Shown: one piece after another, positions 1-5,892 of the stretch
Position numbering within the stretch: position 1 is the first letter of the stretch
Layout: every line of letters begins with the position of its first letter
NCBI GenBank assembly: GCA_014859785.1
Contig: JACUTP010000090.1
Coordinates: 1-7,292, forward strand
Direction: 5' to 3'
DNA length: 7,292 nucleotides
Source: Candidatus Methanoperedentaceae archaeon
Lineage (GTDB): Archaea > Halobacteriota > Methanosarcinia > Methanosarcinales > Methanoperedenaceae
Notes under the pieces: model-generated
Seen by the model: the letters and a program-made list of their open reading frames with translations, nothing else
What the model was told of the DNA's origin: nothing
Database searches by the model: none
Program-made: the position numbers and the translations under genes

Positions 1-15
1 ATTCAGGAGATAATC

Positions 16-873
16 ATGAGTCTGGAAAAACTTGACGTAGCCTCCCTTAAGAAATCAGGTTACATGAAACAGAGGCAGCGTGACCTGTTCGTAGTGCGGC
101 TGAGGATGCCCTGCGGTAACGTAACATCGGAACATCTTGCTAAAATCGGTGAACTTGCAGCAAAATACGGTTCAGGATACGTTCACATAACAACCCGCCA
201 GGGAATACAGATTCCAGATATTCATATTAAGGACCTTGATGCCATCACAAAAGAACTCGAGGATAATGACACACCGCCAGGCTCATGCGGACCCCGTGTA
301 CGCAATATAATTTCATGCCCCGGAAACGCCGAATGTAACTACGGTATCATAGATACCTACGGGCTTGGCGGGATGCTGGATAAGGAATTCTTTGGCGAGG
401 ACATGCCTGTGAAAATAAAATTCTCAGTAACCGGATGCCCCAACGCGTGCGCCAAACCGCAGGAAAACGACCTTGGCGTGATGGGAATCCTGAAACCAGC
501 CATCTATACGGATGATTGTATGGGCTGCGGAACATGCACGTTCATGTGTCCTGAGAAAGCCATTGTCATGGACGGCGATAAGGCAGTGATTCTCTGGGAT
601 AAGTGCAACCTGTGCGGTGCATGTGTAGGAACATGCCCGACAGACCTCATAAACGAGGAATGGAAAGGTTTCAAGATATTCGTTGGCGGGAAAATTGGAA
701 AATACCCGAAACTCGGAAAAGAACTGGTAGATGTAAATTCAGCCGGGGAAACGATTGCTATTTTCAGGAGAATCATCGACTGGTCAAAAGAAAACACAAA
801 CACAGGTGAGAGACTTGGTGTTTGTCTTGACCGTGTGGGTTTTGAGAAGTTCAGGAAAGAAATTATTGAGTGA
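16..873 (+). CDS. Siroheme sulfite reductase-like protein with two [4Fe-4S] ferredoxin clusters (Dsr-LP type)
   Basis: Probably a cytoplasmic enzyme reducing sulfite to sulfide in six one-electron steps. Seen: an N-terminal ferredoxin-like half domain (about residues 20-85) with the TTRQ motif at 59-62; the siroheme/[4Fe-4S] ligand set as C101-x5-C107 and C141-x3-C145; then two ferredoxin clusters, C168/C171/C174/C178 and C197/C200/C203/C207, each CxxCxxCxxxCP. At 285 residues it is well short of full-length DsrA/DsrB or CysI, and matches the small Dsr-like proteins known from methanogens. The ATG has a good SD (AGGAG, positions 5-9). The gene overlaps or nearly abuts the APS reductase gene, whose product makes sulfite, which supports an assimilatory role. 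The electron donor is not shown; ferredoxin is likely given the clusters. Nitrite reduction is an alternative, because the siroheme fold is shared. Family call firm, substrate inferred. Confidence 0.9.
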   Translation: MSLEKLDVASLKKSGYMKQRQRDLFVVRLRMPCGNVTSEHLAKIGELAAKYGSGYVHITTRQGIQIPDIHIKDLDAITKELEDNDTPPGSCGPRVRNIISCPGNAECNYGIIDTYGLGGMLDKEFFGEDMPVKIKFSVTGCPNACAKPQENDLGVMGILKPAIYTDDCMGCGTCTFMCPEKAIVMDGDKAVILWDKCNLCGACVGTCPTDLINEEWKGFKIFVGGKIGKYPKLGKELVDVNSAGETIAIFRRIIDWSKENTNTGERLGVCLDRVGFEKFRKEIIE

Positions 874-893
874 AATTTTTAAGGATGATAAAT

Positions 894-1613
894 ATGGTAG
901 AACAGATGGATATGGAAAAACTTGCAAAGGAATATGAAAATAGCTCACCGCAGGAAATCATTGAGTTCGCGCTGGAGCAGTTCGATAATATTGCCATATC
1001 ATTCAGCGGTGCTGAAGATGTGGTACTTATCGATATGGCAAAGAAAACAGGTAAGAACTTCAGGGTTTTCTCACTTGACACAGGGCGGCTTCACCCTGAA
1101 ACATACCAGTTCCTCGATGAAGTAAGAGAGATCTACGATATCGTGCTTGAGATTTTTTTTGCAAACCGTGACGATACGGAAAAACTCGTTCGGGAAAAAG
1201 GATTATTCTCCTTCTATGAGGACGGACACAAGGAATGCTGCGGTGTAAGAAAAGTCGACCCCTTAAAACGCGCCCTGAACACAGTTGATGCATGGATTAC
1301 AGGACAGCGCAAGGACCAGAGTCCGGGCACCAGAACTGAAGTCCCGGTTATCCAGAAAGACCCCACATTCGGGACAGGGAACCTTATTAAATTCAACCCG
1401 ATTGCAAACTGGACATCAAAACAGGTCTGGGATTACATAAGGGAGAACGATGTTCCTTACAATACCCTTCACGAGCAGGGATTCATAAGTATTGGCTGTG
1501 AACCGTGCACTAAACCCGTACTTCCTGGACAGCATGAGCGTGAAGGGCGCTGGTGGTGGGAGGAAGCTACCAAGAAGGAATGCGGACTTCATGCCGGAAA
1601 TGTTAAGAAGTAA
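894..1613 (+). CDS. cysH: Adenylylsulfate (APS) reductase, [4Fe-4S] plant/bacterial type
   Basis: Reduces APS to sulfite and AMP in assimilatory sulfate reduction. Numbered from the ATG at 894 (239 residues), it shows the SGAED nucleotide loop at 38-42, the TGQRKDQSPGTR motif at 136-147, the cluster cysteines C115-C116 and C202-x2-C205, and the catalytic ECGLH near the C-terminus (C230). The paired CC...CxxC set marks the iron-sulfur APS reductases; classic PAPS reductases lack it. Plant APS reductases carry a C-terminal thioredoxin-like domain, which is absent here, so reduction should need a separate thioredoxin or glutaredoxin. A GTG at 870 in the same frame would overlap the upstream stop by 4 bp and give 247 residues. 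I prefer ATG 894 because an SD-like AAGGATGAT lies at 881-889. No APS kinase or ATP sulfurylase gene is in the window. Activity on PAPS cannot be excluded from sequence alone. Confidence 0.93.
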   Translation: MVEQMDMEKLAKEYENSSPQEIIEFALEQFDNIAISFSGAEDVVLIDMAKKTGKNFRVFSLDTGRLHPETYQFLDEVREIYDIVLEIFFANRDDTEKLVREKGLFSFYEDGHKECCGVRKVDPLKRALNTVDAWITGQRKDQSPGTRTEVPVIQKDPTFGTGNLIKFNPIANWTSKQVWDYIRENDVPYNTLHEQGFISIGCEPCTKPVLPGQHEREGRWWWEEATKKECGLHAGNVKK

Positions 1614-1648
1614 GGGATTTCCCTGCTTCTTTTATTTTTCACACTTTT
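1605..1648 (+). terminator. Hairpin plus T-rich tract terminating the sulfite reductase-cysH unit
   Basis: AAGAAG at 1605-1610 pairs with CTTCTT at 1626-1631, and AGGG at 1613-1616 pairs with CCCT at 1621-1624 around an ATTT loop. Only a small bulge (1611-1612/1625) interrupts the stem. A T-rich stretch follows to 1648. The stem spans the cysH stop codon. It sits in the 35-bp gap before the convergent YkgJ-family gene. Archaeal termination depends mainly on the T-tract, which is present here for the + strand only. Confidence 0.65.
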
Positions 1649-1969
1649 TTACTTGAAATAATAACCGCATTGTTTGTGTACCTGTTCTGATTCTGCCCTC
1701 GGGTATTTCATGCACTGGGGAGGTCTGAACTGGTAAACCGTGCACACTGCTTTTATTGAGCCGTTTTCTTTAAATTTAATGAAAGGACACCTGAAGACGA
1801 GCATGCAGCATGAACCGCAGTTCTTACATTCTCCTGCCCTGTTTTCTTCAACGGGAAGCATTAAACTGGTTACAGCCCGTTTTATTTTCCCATACATCTT
1901 ACTATCTGCCTCTTGCCTTAACCCAACTATTTTAAACAATATTAATTTTTTGTTTTCCCAGTACCGCAT
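1649..1969 (-). CDS. YkgJ-family CxxCxxCC metal-cluster protein
   Basis: Small cytoplasmic protein of 106 residues. Seen: C48-x2-C51-x2-C54-C55, then C61, C76, C86 (in RPPQCMKYP) and C101 near the C-terminus. This is the signature of the YkgJ/CxxCxxCC family (Pfam PF03692 by recollection), thought to bind a zinc ion or an iron-sulfur cluster; its biochemical role is largely unknown. The first 40 residues are basic and carry no motif. The start at 1969 is supported by an SD-like AAGGTT on the - strand (1980-1975), five bases before the ATG. An internal Met at residue 25 would keep all the cysteines but has a poorer leader. The gene is convergent with cysH and divergent from aroD across 39 bp. 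Nothing links it functionally to either neighbour, though a metal-cluster role beside two Fe-S enzymes is suggestive. Confidence 0.82.
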   Translation of the reverse strand: MRYWENKKLILFKIVGLRQEADSKMYGKIKRAVTSLMLPVEENRAGECKNCGSCCMLVFRCPFIKFKENGSIKAVCTVYQFRPPQCMKYPRAESEQVHKQCGYYFK

Positions 1970-2008
1970 TGATAAACCTTATCATAAATTAATGATATTT
2001 ATCCCATT
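1970..2008. promoter_or_regulatory. Compact divergent promoter region (YkgJ-family gene / aroD)
   Basis: This AT-rich 39-bp gap must serve both genes. A TATA-like TTATCATAAATT at 1979-1990 is centred about 25 bases before the aroD ATG, which has no SD, so aroD is probably leaderless. On the - strand a TATA-like GATAAATATC (2003-1994) faces the YkgJ-family gene. The two candidate boxes nearly abut, so the two promoters probably compete or share factors. Boxes were assigned by eye. Confidence 0.45.
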
Positions 2009-2689
2009 ATGGTGCGCATCGGCAGTCTTGAACTTAATAAATCAATAGTGGCTGCTATCGGTAAAAACCCGGTAGAATCAGCAACAAGGGCAAAACAGCT
2101 CGGTGCCGATATTCTTGAACTGAGGATAGACCTGCTGGATGAAGATGAAGAAGTACATGAAACACTTGGTTCACTTAAATATACCGGTCTTCCGGTCATC
2201 ATTACAAACCGCATGAAACAGGAAGGTGGCGAATGGGAAAAAAGCGAGGATGAGCGTATCGATGTGCTGCTTTCCCTGATGCCGCTGGCTGATGCCGTTG
2301 ATATCGAACTGTGCGCAAAAGACAGGGACATGGTGGTAAAGGAAGCAAAAAAAAGCGGGAAAACCCTGATTATTTCAACCCACGATTTCCGGAAAACACC
2401 TGAAACAGGGGTTATGAAAGGTGTTCTTGATGAATCTTTTGCAGCTGGCGCTGATATTGCCAAGCTTGCCGTGATGCCTGGTTCGTTTGATGACGCTCTG
2501 CGGTTGCTTGATGTTACGCTTCATGCAAAAAGTGCAGTTTGTACTATTGCAATGGGTGACATCGGCAAACATTCACGCGTGGTTGCGCCGATTTACGGTT
2601 CTGTCATGACATACGGGTCTGTTGGTACTGCTACAGCACCTGGACAGTTACGTGTGGATGAACTGAAAAAAATATTTAAATTAATCTGA
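2009..2689 (+). CDS. aroD: 3-Dehydroquinate dehydratase, type I
   Basis: Dehydrates 3-dehydroquinate to 3-dehydroshikimate, the third step of the shikimate route to aromatic amino acids, through a Schiff base. The 226 residues match the family length. Seen: ELRID at 37-41 at the end of an early strand (substrate-binding E37 and R39), the ISTHDF motif with general-base H125, the Schiff-base lysine K152 in AKLAVMP, R190 after GKHS, and the C-terminal GTATAPGQL with Q213. All expected active-site residues are present, so the enzyme should be active. The ATG at 2009 has no SD but has a TATA-like box at about -25, the usual arrangement of leaderless archaeal mRNA. No other shikimate gene lies in the window, so it appears to be transcribed alone and ends at a hairpin terminator. 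Confidence 0.96.
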   Translation: MVRIGSLELNKSIVAAIGKNPVESATRAKQLGADILELRIDLLDEDEEVHETLGSLKYTGLPVIITNRMKQEGGEWEKSEDERIDVLLSLMPLADAVDIELCAKDRDMVVKEAKKSGKTLIISTHDFRKTPETGVMKGVLDESFAAGADIAKLAVMPGSFDDALRLLDVTLHAKSAVCTIAMGDIGKHSRVVAPIYGSVMTYGSVGTATAPGQLRVDELKKIFKLI

Positions 2690-2730
2690 AAAAATTAAAA
2701 AATAGCAGGTGGCAGAACCTGCCTTTTTTT
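2690..2730. terminator. Probable bidirectional terminator between convergent aroD and the DUF5667 gene
   Basis: GCAGGT (2705-2710) pairs with ACCTGC (2717-2722) around a GGCAGA loop. An alternative stem GGCAG/CTGCC (2711-2715/2719-2723) overlaps it. Seven T follow (2724-2730), and A-rich runs lie to the left (2690-2702), so the - strand also reads hairpin then T-tract. It begins just after the aroD stop and lies about 137 bases past the DUF5667 stop. The stretch 2731-2858 shows no gene or other clear signal. Confidence 0.65.
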
Positions 2731-2858
2731 CGAGTTACTTTTATAAGTGTTAATCTTCCCTGCCCCTTTTGGCTTTTATGTTACCCTTTCGTTCCATCCC
2801 TTTGTCTTCAATGTCACGCCCCCATTCCCCTTACATTGTCAATGCTCTCCATCTGGTC

Positions 2859-3806
2859 TTAAATTTCCGTAATTTCTATTTCCAGAACTTCCAGAATATC
2901 CTCTTGTGCCAGCGCAGACAGTTTTTCGTAGGCGCTGTCAATAATTCCCGTTTCATCTGCTGTATCCAGGGAGAATTCATATTCTGCTTCGACTTTAGTT
3001 CCGACATTAACGGATTTTGCTTCAGCTTCAAGTTTCTCCGCAGATTCTTCAGGCTCTTCTTCATCTCTGGATTCTATATTTATTAAACCTGATATCGCAT
3101 CACGTTCCATTCTCATCCTGTCAAGAATTTCCTGTGCGATGGTGTTGTTATCGGTACTGTCTGATACAAACTCCACTTTCACCTTAACTTTTGTTATGTT
3201 TCCCGAAATTTCGGCCTTAACCTCTATTTCCTCTCTTTCACGCACCTGTACCGGCTTATCCTTTGTAACAATGCCCTCAAGTTTTCTTCCAGTCTTTAAC
3301 TCGAATTTCTCTTCCAGCCTGAGGCTGTTGTTATAAGCTCTCTGGAGACCCGTGTTATCAGGATTTTCATCAAGAAGCTTCTGAAGTACATACTGGTGCT
3401 TGACTATATTTTCCTGTGCGTTGAGTAAACCTGAATTGTTTCCACTAAACCCGGCGGCTGACCTGTTGATTGAATCAATTTGCTCGCCGTATAATTCAAG
3501 TGCCTTGTTTGCGTTTTCCTGATTGCTCTTTCGCAATTCAGACTTTGCTTCAGCAATTCGCAGTCTTGCCATTGACACCTGTTTCCCGAGTTTTTCCGAC
3601 TCGTTTAAAGTAAATGCCAGACCAACTTTCTCAAAGGCAATTTTTAACCCGTAAAAGGCATTTCCCGGACCTATGGAACCTTCATACGGTTCAATGTCAT
3701 CAGACAGTCCACCTGCATTATCATCAACCGCTGCCGCCATACCCGTTATAAGTGCAAGTAATAACAGAATGCATCCTGCAAGCACAATATTTCCGAATCT
3801 TTTCAT
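2859..3806 (-). CDS. Exported DUF5667-domain protein
   Basis: Function unknown. Numbered from the ATG at 3806 (315 residues): a basic N-terminus and hydrophobic stretch (about 8-26) ending in AAA form a likely Sec signal peptide. PGNAFYGLKIAFEKVGLAF (48-66) followed by a long charged helix to about 110 is typical of DUF5667. A further helical stretch runs to about 170. The remainder (185-315) alternates charged beta-like segments such as KVKVKVEF with an acidic stretch (246-264). Six N-x-S/T sequons (N68, N114, N123, N159, N203, N220) suggest a glycosylated cell-surface protein. There is no second membrane segment or cell-wall anchor. An in-frame GTG at 3812 would leave only one base after the SD GAGGTGA (3820-3814), while ATG 3806 is seven bases from it, so I chose the ATG. 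Neighbours give no functional hint. Confidence 0.82.
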   Translation of the reverse strand: MKRFGNIVLAGCILLLLALITGMAAAVDDNAGGLSDDIEPYEGSIGPGNAFYGLKIAFEKVGLAFTLNESEKLGKQVSMARLRIAEAKSELRKSNQENANKALELYGEQIDSINRSAAGFSGNNSGLLNAQENIVKHQYVLQKLLDENPDNTGLQRAYNNSLRLEEKFELKTGRKLEGIVTKDKPVQVREREEIEVKAEISGNITKVKVKVEFVSDSTDNNTIAQEILDRMRMERDAISGLINIESRDEEEPEESAEKLEAEAKSVNVGTKVEAEYEFSLDTADETGIIDSAYEKLSALAQEDILEVLEIEITEI

Positions 3807-3813
3807 AATCACG

Positions 3814-3890
3814 TCACCTCATAACTCCTTCATTTATACATACCCTTCATTAATATGTATATAATAATTTAACATGGTCGTATATAAATA
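3814..3890 (-). promoter_or_regulatory. Promoter, SD and leader inverted repeat of the DUF5667 gene
   Basis: Reading the - strand, a strong TATA-like TATTTATATA lies at 3890-3881 and would place transcription start near 3858, giving a leader of about 50 nt that ends in a near-perfect SD, GAGGTGA (3820-3814). A second AT-rich box lies at 3867-3854. Within the leader TATACATA (3835-3842) and TATGTATA (3854-3861) form a perfect 8-bp inverted repeat with an 11-nt gap, and CCTTCATT occurs twice (3827-3834, 3844-3851). These could be an operator or a leader hairpin. Box positions were chosen by eye. Confidence 0.5.
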
Positions 3891-3973
3891 TTACTGTGAG
3901 TTGCTAAAAAATCGATAATGGTAAATATCCAGAACGCTGTTAATCCAATACCTATTATATTTATGGCGATACC

Positions 3974-5491
3974 ATGAAACTCAAAGTCCAACCCATCAGG
4001 ATCAAAACCGGGAAATACAAAATTGTCCTTAATTCGGAAGACGCAAAAGAACTCGGGGTACGTGGCGGTGACCGTGTACAGTTAAAGAACCACAGATACC
4101 TCACGGCAATTGTTGAAACTGGCGACATGATTGATATCGGGACAGTTGGTGTTTACCAGGAATGCTGCGAAAAACTCGGCAAGGAATGCCCCTTAACCCT
4201 TGAACTCATCCCTACTTCAAAACCGAGTTCCGTTTCTTATATCAAAAAAATAATGGACAGGGAAAAACTCACGCAGGAAGAAGTTTTCCAGATTGTCCAG
4301 GATATTGTAAGGGATACCCTCACCGATATCGAAATGACAGCCTTCGTTACAAGTACGTATATCCACGGGTTGAGCGCTGATGAGATTGAATGGCTGACAA
4401 AAGCTATGATCGATACAGGTGAAAAAATAGAATTCGAAACCCATCCAATCATGGACAAGCACAGTATCGGCGGCGTGCCGGGTAACAAAATATCATTACT
4501 TGTTGTCCCGATCGTTGCTGCCAACGGGCTTCTCATCCCAAAAACAAGCTCGAGGGCAATTACTGGCGCTGCGGGTACGGCTGACCTGATGGAAGTACTG
4601 GCGCCTGTTGAGTTTACAGCTGATGAGATTAAATCCATTACAGAAAAGGTCGGGGGTATCATTGCATGGGGCGGCGCCACGAATATAGCGCCTGCTGATG
4701 ATAAGCTGATACATGCCGAGTACCCGCTTTCTATTGACCCGCACTGCCAGCTCCTGGCATCCATCATGGCTAAAAAAGGTGCTGTAGGTGCGGATTCTGT
4801 GGTTATCGACATTCCTGTCGGCCAGGGGACGAAAGTACCGACGATACAGGAAGGTAAAAAACTTGCACGGGAACTGATAGAACTCGGCGAGAGGCTCGGT
4901 ATGAATGTGGAATGTGCCATGACCTACGGAGCCTCGCCTGTGGGGAGGACTATCGGACCGATTATCGAGGTCAGGGAAGCACTCAAAGTCCTTGAAACAA
5001 TGGAAGGACCAAACAGCCTTATTGAAAAAAGCACAGCTCTTGCAGGCATCCTGCTTGAGATGGGGGGAGTTGCAATTAAAGGTCGGGGCAAGGAACTGGC
5101 AATGGAAACCCTGCGGTCAGGAAAGGCGCTTTCAAAATTGAGGGAAATTATTGAGGCACAGGGCGGCAATCCTGACGTCACATATAAAGACCTCATACCA
5201 GGCAAACATAAAGGGGAAATATCTTCACCTGCTGATGGTTATGTTATCGAGTTCGATAATAAGCGCATCGTTGAGATTGCAAGGCTTGCAGGCGCTCCGA
5301 TTGATAAGGGCGCAGGTGTGTGGATTAACAGGAAAAAAGGAGAGCTTGTCAGGAAGGGTGAGCCGTTAATTACAATTTATTCGGAAAAAGACTGGAAACT
5401 CAATAATGCCTTAAAAAGCGCGCAAAAGGATAACCCGATAATCGTTGAGGGAATGCTTCTTGAAAGGGTTAAAGGCTTAAGTGTAATTTAG
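3974..5491 (+). CDS. AMP phosphorylase (archaeal thymidine phosphorylase family)
   Basis: Splits AMP (and probably other NMPs) with phosphate into base and ribose-1,5-bisphosphate. In archaea that product is isomerised to ribulose-1,5-bisphosphate and used by type III RuBisCO, linking nucleotide salvage to central carbon. Seen in 505 residues: an N-terminal archaeal extension (about 1-85), absent from bacterial thymidine phosphorylases; a helical domain (about 88-160); the phosphate-binding KHSIGGVPGNK (162-172); KTSSRAITGAAGTADL (190-205) of the nucleoside/phosphate site; and a C-terminal domain with SSPADGYV (417-424). Length and motifs are those of the AMP-type enzyme. The ATG has only a weak SD-like GGCGAT (3965-3970). 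A TATA-like TAAATATC (3922-3929) would give a short leader. The isomerase and RuBisCO genes are not in the window. Preference for AMP over thymidine is inferred from the N-terminal extension and the lineage. Confidence 0.94.
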   Translation: MKLKVQPIRIKTGKYKIVLNSEDAKELGVRGGDRVQLKNHRYLTAIVETGDMIDIGTVGVYQECCEKLGKECPLTLELIPTSKPSSVSYIKKIMDREKLTQEEVFQIVQDIVRDTLTDIEMTAFVTSTYIHGLSADEIEWLTKAMIDTGEKIEFETHPIMDKHSIGGVPGNKISLLVVPIVAANGLLIPKTSSRAITGAAGTADLMEVLAPVEFTADEIKSITEKVGGIIAWGGATNIAPADDKLIHAEYPLSIDPHCQLLASIMAKKGAVGADSVVIDIPVGQGTKVPTIQEGKKLARELIELGERLGMNVECAMTYGASPVGRTIGPIIEVREALKVLETMEGPNSLIEKSTALAGILLEMGGVAIKGRGKELAMETLRSGKALSKLREIIEAQGGNPDVTYKDLIPGKHKGEISSPADGYVIEFDNKRIVEIARLAGAPIDKGAGVWINRKKGELVRKGEPLITIYSEKDWKLNNALKSAQKDNPIIVEGMLLERVKGLSVI

Positions 5492-5492
5492 A

Positions 5493-5522
5493 CGAAAGGA
5501 TTATTTTACAAAATCCTTTTCG
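5493..5522. terminator. Hairpin at a convergent gene junction
   Basis: CGAAAGGATT (5493-5502) pairs with AATCCTTTTCG (5512-5522), ten pairs with one bulged T (5520) and a nine-base loop. It starts two bases after the AMP phosphorylase stop and overlaps the last codons of the convergent 115-residue gene. It is roughly symmetrical and could serve both strands, but no long T-tract follows on either side, so termination is inferred from position. Confidence 0.42.
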
Positions 5523-5848
5523 AGCTTTAGTGAATAGAAAAATATAGCCCCGCCTTCGGGCACGTCTTTCCATAAGTTCCTGTCAACACAATCTTCACCC
5601 AGTTCTTCCACAAGTCCATGGTATGTAACGGCTGCGACCTTGTCGATGTTAACTGCCAGATTCTCAAGACGCCCGTTATCGGTGTTCTGTACCCTGTAGA
5701 CGCCCTTGTTATAAAATTTGGAGGATATCAGGGTACTTGAACCGTTTTCTTTCGATTCTTTTATCCTGAACCCGTCAAGACCCAGGGTGTTCCCGATCCT
5801 TTCAATGTCAAGTTTTAATTTTGATGTTTCAGTGTCCAAATCAATCAC
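5501..5848 (-). CDS. Hypothetical protein, 115 residues
   Basis: I do not recognise a family. It is a small soluble protein with an amphipathic helix near the N-terminus (about 5-22), then short strands with charged turns, and the segment AVNIDKVAAVTYHGLVEELG (65-84), which looks like a strand followed by a helix. There is one cysteine (C87), no signal peptide or membrane segment, and no known motif. The start is GTG at 5848; no ATG codon lies in its first 115 codons, and the SD is poor. Arguments that it is real: an uninterrupted frame with ordinary composition, a tight convergent fit (9 bp) to AMP phosphorylase, and its place 44 bp downstream of RNase Z on the same strand. It is probably transcribed with RNase Z, but no functional link is visible. 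Confidence 0.68.
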   Translation of the reverse strand: MIDLDTETSKLKLDIERIGNTLGLDGFRIKESKENGSSTLISSKFYNKGVYRVQNTDNGRLENLAVNIDKVAAVTYHGLVEELGEDCVDRNLWKDVPEGGAIFFYSLKLEKDFVK

Positions 5849-5892
5849 TTATCTCTGGATTTAATTATCTACAGGATGGTATTTATGTTTAT

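Noticed and set aside
1740..2048. 102-codon + strand frame over the YkgJ-family gene
   Set aside because: The - strand frame has the ordered cysteine signature; this one has none and also runs into aroD.
1999..2463. 154-codon antisense frame over aroD
   Set aside because: Ser-rich low-complexity product opposite a clearly conserved gene; a shadow of codon usage.
2731..2858. Possible decayed continuation of the DUF5667 gene: after its stop the - strand gives a short Lys/Glu/Arg-rich peptide in another frame
   Set aside because: Only about 25 codons, no start, and purine-rich DNA gives such charged peptides by chance.
2769..3086. Open frame of 105 codons on the + strand
   Set aside because: It overlaps the 3' half of the DUF5667 gene in antisense, and its Phe-rich composition is what antisense reading of Lys/Glu-rich coding DNA gives.
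4237..4920. Long 227-codon antisense frame inside AMP phosphorylase
   Set aside because: The + strand frame encodes a well-conserved enzyme with all motifs; the antisense product is Ser/Ile-rich without domain features.
5489..5491. TAG stop of AMP phosphorylase as a possible pyrrolysine codon, considered because the lineage may include pyrrolysine users
   Set aside because: The protein is already of full family length at this point and a hairpin and a convergent gene follow at once.
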